This document shows, in pieces, positions 60,908 through 64,000 of a stretch of 64,000 nt of DNA. Made by a program: the position numbers and the translations under genes. Source of the stretch: Lachnospiraceae bacterium XBD2001 (GTDB lineage: Bacteria > Bacillota > Clostridia > Lachnospirales > Lachnospiraceae); contig FPAN01000006.1 in the NCBI GenBank assembly GCA_900116395.1, positions 124,001 through 188,000 on the forward strand. The letters run 5' to 3'. Every line of letters begins with the position of its first letter. Position 1 is the first letter of the stretch. Under the pieces are notes generated by a model. It saw nothing but the letters and a program-made list of their open reading frames with translations, was not told where the DNA came from and did no database searches.

Positions 60908-61795
60908 ATGGGAAAGAAGCTTCTTTTCATTTATAATCCACATTCCGGTAAGGGATTGATTCGCAATTACCTTGCAGATATCGTGGATACTATGGTGAAG
61001 GCAGGATTCGAAGTTACGATTTATCCTACCCAGGCACCGGCGGATGCAACCCGTAAGGTGCAAGAGGAAGCCTCCCGATATGATCGGATCGTTTGCAGCG
61101 GCGGCGACGGTACCCTAGATGAAGTGGTAACCGGTATGATGTCCTTGCAACAGCGCGTTCCGATTGGCTACATTCCGGCCGGAAGTACCAATGATTTCGG
61201 TAATTCCTTAGGAATCGATAAAGATATGCGAAGAGCTGCGGAGATTGCAGTCAACGGACGCCCATATCCAGTGGATATCGGGCGTTTTAATAAAGACAAT
61301 TTTGTCTACGTGGCAGCCTTCGGTATTTTTACGGAAGTATCCTATGCAACCAGTCAGGATCTGAAGAATGCATTGGGACATGTAGCCTATTTGTTGGAGG
61401 CAGTGAAGCAGCTTACGGATATTCCATCCTTCCGCATGCAGGTAGAATACGACGGCAACATGATCTATGATGAATTCATCTACGGCATGATTACCAATAC
61501 TAAGTCTGTTGGTGGTATGAAGGGTATTATCCCGGGAGCCATCGATTTACAGGACGGTGTATTTGAGGTGACTTTGATTCGCACACCGAAGACACCGATT
61601 GATTTAACAGATATTGTGAACTTCCTCTTGGGTAATTCCAAGGAGTCGGAGTTCGTCTATTCCTTCCAGACCGGTGAGCTGAAGTTCACCGCTGCAGAGC
61701 AGGTGCCGTGGACTTTGGACGGCGAGTTCGGAGGAGCCCACGAAGTAGTGAATGTGAAGAACATGCACGAAGCTGTGGAAATTATGGTAGAATAG
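60908..61795 (+). CDS. YegS/diacylglycerol-kinase family lipid kinase
   Basis: A 295-residue lipid kinase. The start at 60908 is preceded by GGAG; the longer frame lies inside the HPr gene. The N-terminal motif LLFIYNPHSGKG, the ATP loop CSGGDGTLDEVVTGMM (near residues 62-77) and IGYIPAGSTNDFGNSLGI are diagnostic of the DAGK catalytic fold, with a C-terminal beta domain ending TLDGEFGG. It probably phosphorylates diacylglycerol or a related lipid, recycling lipoteichoic-acid by-products. It follows the Crh-like gene by 13 bp. Confidence 0.9.
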   Translation: MGKKLLFIYNPHSGKGLIRNYLADIVDTMVKAGFEVTIYPTQAPADATRKVQEEASRYDRIVCSGGDGTLDEVVTGMMSLQQRVPIGYIPAGSTNDFGNSLGIDKDMRRAAEIAVNGRPYPVDIGRFNKDNFVYVAAFGIFTEVSYATSQDLKNALGHVAYLLEAVKQLTDIPSFRMQVEYDGNMIYDEFIYGMITNTKSVGGMKGIIPGAIDLQDGVFEVTLIRTPKTPIDLTDIVNFLLGNSKESEFVYSFQTGELKFTAAEQVPWTLDGEFGGAHEVVNVKNMHEAVEIMVE

Positions 61796-61805
61796 GGACT
61801 TTTTG

Positions 61806-61835
61806 TTGAATCCATAGACCTGTTTATTATATAAT
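61806..61835 (+). promoter_or_regulatory. fba promoter
   Basis: TTGAAT (61806-61811), an 18-nt spacer and TATAAT (61830-61835). The predicted leader of about 53 nt contains a small ACCCC/GGGGT hairpin (61856-61870) 10 nt before the AGGAGG site. Confidence 0.6.
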
Positions 61836-61894
61836 ACAGGCGTAGTGCGAATGTGACCCCTCGTGGGGGTTAAGAAAATAAGGAGGATATGTTA

Positions 61895-62758
61895 ATGTTA
61901 GTATCTGCAAAAGAGATGCTGAACAAGGCTAAGGCTGGACATTACGCAGTTGGTCAGTTCAACATCAACAACTTAGAGTGGACAAAGGCTGTTCTTTTGA
62001 CCGCACAGGAGTGCAACTCTCCGGTTATTCTTGGTGTATCTGAGGGTGCTGGTAAGTACATGACAGGTTTCAAGACCGTTGCTGCTATGGTTAAGGCAAT
62101 GGATGAAGAGCTTGGAATTACTGTTCCTGTAGCACTTCACTTAGATCATGGTACATACGAAGGATCTAAGAAGTGTATCGAGGCAGGATTTACTTCTATC
62201 ATGTTCGACGGTTCTCATTATGCAATTGACGAGAACGTTGAGAAGACTACTGAGTTAGTTAAGTTAGCTCATGACAACGGAATTTCCATCGAGGCTGAGG
62301 TTGGTTCCATCGGCGGCGAGGAAGACGGCGTTATCGGTATGGGTGAGTGTGCTGATCCTGATGAGTGCAAGCGCGTAGCTGATCTTGGTGTTGATATGCT
62401 TGCAGCTGGTATCGGTAACATCCACGGTGTATATCCGGAGAACTGGGCAGGACTTCAGTTCGACGTATTGGATGCAATCCAGCAGAAGACCGGCGCTATG
62501 CCATTGGTACTTCATGGTGGTACCGGTATTCCGGATGACATGATTAAGAAGGCTATTGACCTTGGAGTTTCCAAGATCAACGTTAACACAGAGTGCCAGT
62601 TATCTTTCGCTGCTGCTACTCGTGAATATATCGAGGCTGGCAAGGATCAGCAGGGCAAGGGATTCGATCCTAGAAAGCTTCTTGCTCCTGGTACCGAGGC
62701 TATCAAGGCTAAGGTTAAGGAGAAGATGGAACTTTTCGGTTCTGTTGGAAAGGCCTAA
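61895..62758 (+). CDS. fba: Class II fructose-bisphosphate aldolase
   Basis: Zinc-dependent glycolytic aldolase splitting fructose-1,6-bisphosphate. The start at 61895 is set by AGGAGG 8 nt upstream. The 287 residues include VALHLDHGTYEGSKKCIEAGFTSIMFDGSHYAIDEN (zinc and active site), EAEVGSIGGEEDGVIG, AAGIGNIHGVYP, VLHGGTGIPDDMIKKAIDLGVSKINVNTE. It is a single gene between its own promoter and terminator. Confidence 0.97.
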   Translation: MLVSAKEMLNKAKAGHYAVGQFNINNLEWTKAVLLTAQECNSPVILGVSEGAGKYMTGFKTVAAMVKAMDEELGITVPVALHLDHGTYEGSKKCIEAGFTSIMFDGSHYAIDENVEKTTELVKLAHDNGISIEAEVGSIGGEEDGVIGMGECADPDECKRVADLGVDMLAAGIGNIHGVYPENWAGLQFDVLDAIQQKTGAMPLVLHGGTGIPDDMIKKAIDLGVSKINVNTECQLSFAAATREYIEAGKDQQGKGFDPRKLLAPGTEAIKAKVKEKMELFGSVGKA

Positions 62759-62770
62759 GAGTAATACTTG

Positions 62771-62808
62771 AAGGGTGTTCCATATTTCATTTGGAACACC
62801 CTTTTATT
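62771..62808 (+). terminator. Rho-independent terminator after fba
   Basis: A perfect 12-bp stem (62771-62782 with 62792-62803) with a 9-nt loop; the T tail is short (TTTTATTG), so some read-through into glnN is possible. Confidence 0.8.
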
Positions 62809-62830
62809 GTAAAAGAGAGAGGAAACAACG

Positions 62831-64000
62831 TTGGAAGAGATTAAGAACGAATACTACAATGTAGCCGATATTTTTGGTGAGAACGTATTTAACGATGCGA
62901 CGATGCGTGAGCGTCTCCCGAAGAAGACCTACCAGAAATTAAAAGAGACCATTCGCGAGGGTCGGGAGTTGGACCTTGAGACTGCGGATGTGGTTGCTCA
63001 TGAGATGAAGGAATGGGCCATTGAGAAGGGTGCAACCCATTACACCCATTGGTTCCAGCCGCTGACCGGTGTAACAGCTGAGAAGCATGATTCTTTCATT
63101 ACAGCACCAATGTCCAATGGTAAGGTCTTGATGAGCTTTTCCGGTAAGGAACTCATTAAGGGAGAACCTGACGCATCTTCGTTTCCGAGTGGTGGATTGC
63201 GTGCAACCTTCGAGGCAAGAGGATATACAGCTTGGGATTGTACCTCTCCTGCATTCGTTCGACAGGATGCTGCAGGTGCAACACTGTGCATTCCAACGGC
63301 ATTCTGCTCTTTTACCGGTGAAGCATTAGACCAGAAGACTCCATTGCTTCGTTCTATGGAAGCAATCAATAAGCAGTCTCTTCGTCTGGTTCGTTTATTC
63401 GGCAACACCACTTCTCATCGTGTGACACCATCCGTTGGTGTAGAGCAGGAGTACTTCATCATTGATCGTAAGAACTTCCTGGCACGTAAGGATTTGGTTT
63501 ATACCGGACGTACCTTAATCGGAGCAATGCCTCCGAAGGGTCAGGAGATGGACGATCACTACTTCGGTGCTATCCGTGAGCGTATTGCTGCGTTTATGAG
63601 GGACGTAAATACGGAGTTATGGAAGCTTGGCGTATCTGCCAAGACCCAGCATAACGAAGTTGCTCCGGCACAGCATGAGTTGGCTCCAATCTATGCTGAG
63701 GCTAACGTAGCAGTCGATCACAACCAGTTGATTATGGAGACTCTGAAGAAGGTGGCTTATCGTCACGGTTTACAGTGCTTACTCCATGAGAAGCCATTCA
63801 AGGGTGTGAACGGATCCGGTAAGCATGACAACTGGTCTTTGGTTACTGATGACGGAATTAACCTTTTAGAGCCGGGTAATACCCCACACGATAACATCCA
63901 GTTCTTACTGGTTCTTGCTTGTATTTTACGTGCAGTAGATGATCATGCGGATCTTCTTCGTGAGTCTGCTGCTGATGTTGGCAATGATCATCGTCTTGGT
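62831..64000 (+). CDS. glnN: Glutamine synthetase type III (3' partial)
   Basis: Forms glutamine from glutamate and ammonia using ATP. The first 390 codons of an expected 700 or so are in the window. The start is a TTG at 62831 with AGAGAGG 8 nt upstream. GSIII-specific features are [28 protein letters not shown] at the N-terminus, [21 protein letters not shown], the [12 protein letters not shown] active-site Glu, [15 protein letters not shown], and [14 protein letters not shown] (histidine and phosphate region). No glutamine or nitrogen regulator site was seen upstream. Confidence 0.95.
   Translation, partial: MEEIKNEYYNVADIFGENVFNDATMRERLPKKTYQKLKETIREGRELDLETADVVAHEMKEWAIEKGATHYTHWFQPLTGVTAEKHDSFITAPMSNGKVLMSFSGKELIKGEPDASSFPSGGLRATFEARGYTAWDCTSPAFVRQDAAGATLCIPTAFCSFTGEALDQKTPLLRSMEAINKQSLRLVRLFGNTTSHRVTPSVGVEQEYFIIDRKNFLARKDLVYTGRTLIGAMPPKGQEMDDHYFGAIRERIAAFMRDVNTELWKLGVSAKTQHNEVAPAQHELAPIYAEANVAVDHNQLIMETLKKVAYRHGLQCLLHEKPFKGVNGSGKHDNWSLVTDDGINLLEPGNTPHDNIQFLLVLACILRAVDDHADLLRESAADVGNDHRLG

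Noticed and set aside
61856-61871. A riboswitch in the fba leader (ACCCC/GGGGT hairpin)
   Set aside because: The leader is about 53 nt, with one tiny hairpin and no matching riboswitch core.
1-64000. CRISPR arrays, prophage, integrases, insertion sequences, tRNA or rRNA genes
   Set aside because: No regularly spaced direct repeats, transposase or integrase motifs, or cloverleaf or rRNA sequences were recognised by eye; tRNA and covariance scans were not possible.

Overview
The window looks like chromosome of an anaerobic, motile, Gram-positive member of the Clostridia, most likely Lachnospiraceae. This is an inference from gene content: a class III (anaerobic) ribonucleotide reductase, Feo iron uptake with the small Cys-rich partner typical of Clostridia, glutamine synthetase type III, Firmicutes-type HprK with a Crh-like HPr, RapZ-WhiA order, rod/flagellar genes behind an MreB-family gene (as in Bacillus mbl-flhO-flhP), and strong GGAGG ribosome binding sites. 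No rRNA, tRNA, CRISPR array, IS element or phage module was seen. Most of it is ordinary core genome.

Layout. 1-3.2 kb: MreB/Mbl, FlgF, FlgG and a rod-binding protein. 3.3-8.5 kb: RecD2 helicase, an orphan ABC-type binding lipoprotein on the minus strand, ComF and the flagellar-operon zinc protein YvyF. 8.6-11 kb: carbamate kinase and pyruvate kinase. 11-14.5 kb: a DtxR/MntR-type regulator divergent from feoA-feoA-feoB and a 44-aa Cys-rich membrane protein. 14.6-20.3 kb: cell-surface glycosyltransferases, interrupted by a self-regulated HTH gene plus HipA-like kinase. 20.3-25.7 kb: valS, deoC, cdd, a 51-aa ORF and a zinc-ribbon/TPR membrane protein. 25.7-34.9 kb: DUF218, C39 peptidase, PadR-DUF1700-DUF4097, an S9 peptidase, a 599-aa double-HTH protein, an HD hydrolase and an L,D-transpeptidase lipoprotein. 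34.9-35.4 kb: a gene-free array of hairpins. 35.4-39.6 kb: a Cthe_2159-like lipoprotein with DUF4956, divergent from a two-component system. 39.7-42.3 kb: a split Zn/Cd efflux system (ATPase, separate HMA chaperone, ArsR/SmtB repressor). 42.5-48.6 kb: nrdDG and nadABC. 48.6-51.5 kb: a TrpXYZ-like ABC transporter. 51.7-61.8 kb: ftsH, uvrC, hprK, M18 aminopeptidase, murB, rapZ, whiA, crh-like HPr, lipid kinase. 61.9-64 kb: class II aldolase and the first 390 codons of glutamine synthetase III.

Regulation that can be read directly: a sigma-D-like promoter before flgF; inverted repeats overlapping the promoters of feoA, the HTH/HipA pair, padR, the binding-protein gene at 48718 and arsR; tandem repeats between the two-component system and the DUF4956 operon; paired NrdR-like boxes before nrdD; and two promoters whose start site would fall at the start codon (recD2, comF).

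The parts most worth a second look are the covarying hairpin array at 35.0-35.34 kb, the HTH/HipA-like pair in the glycosyltransferase cluster, the HPr paralogue with Glu in place of the catalytic His, RapZ with His in its Walker A motif and no YvcK beside it, and the orphan binding protein with a long acidic insertion.
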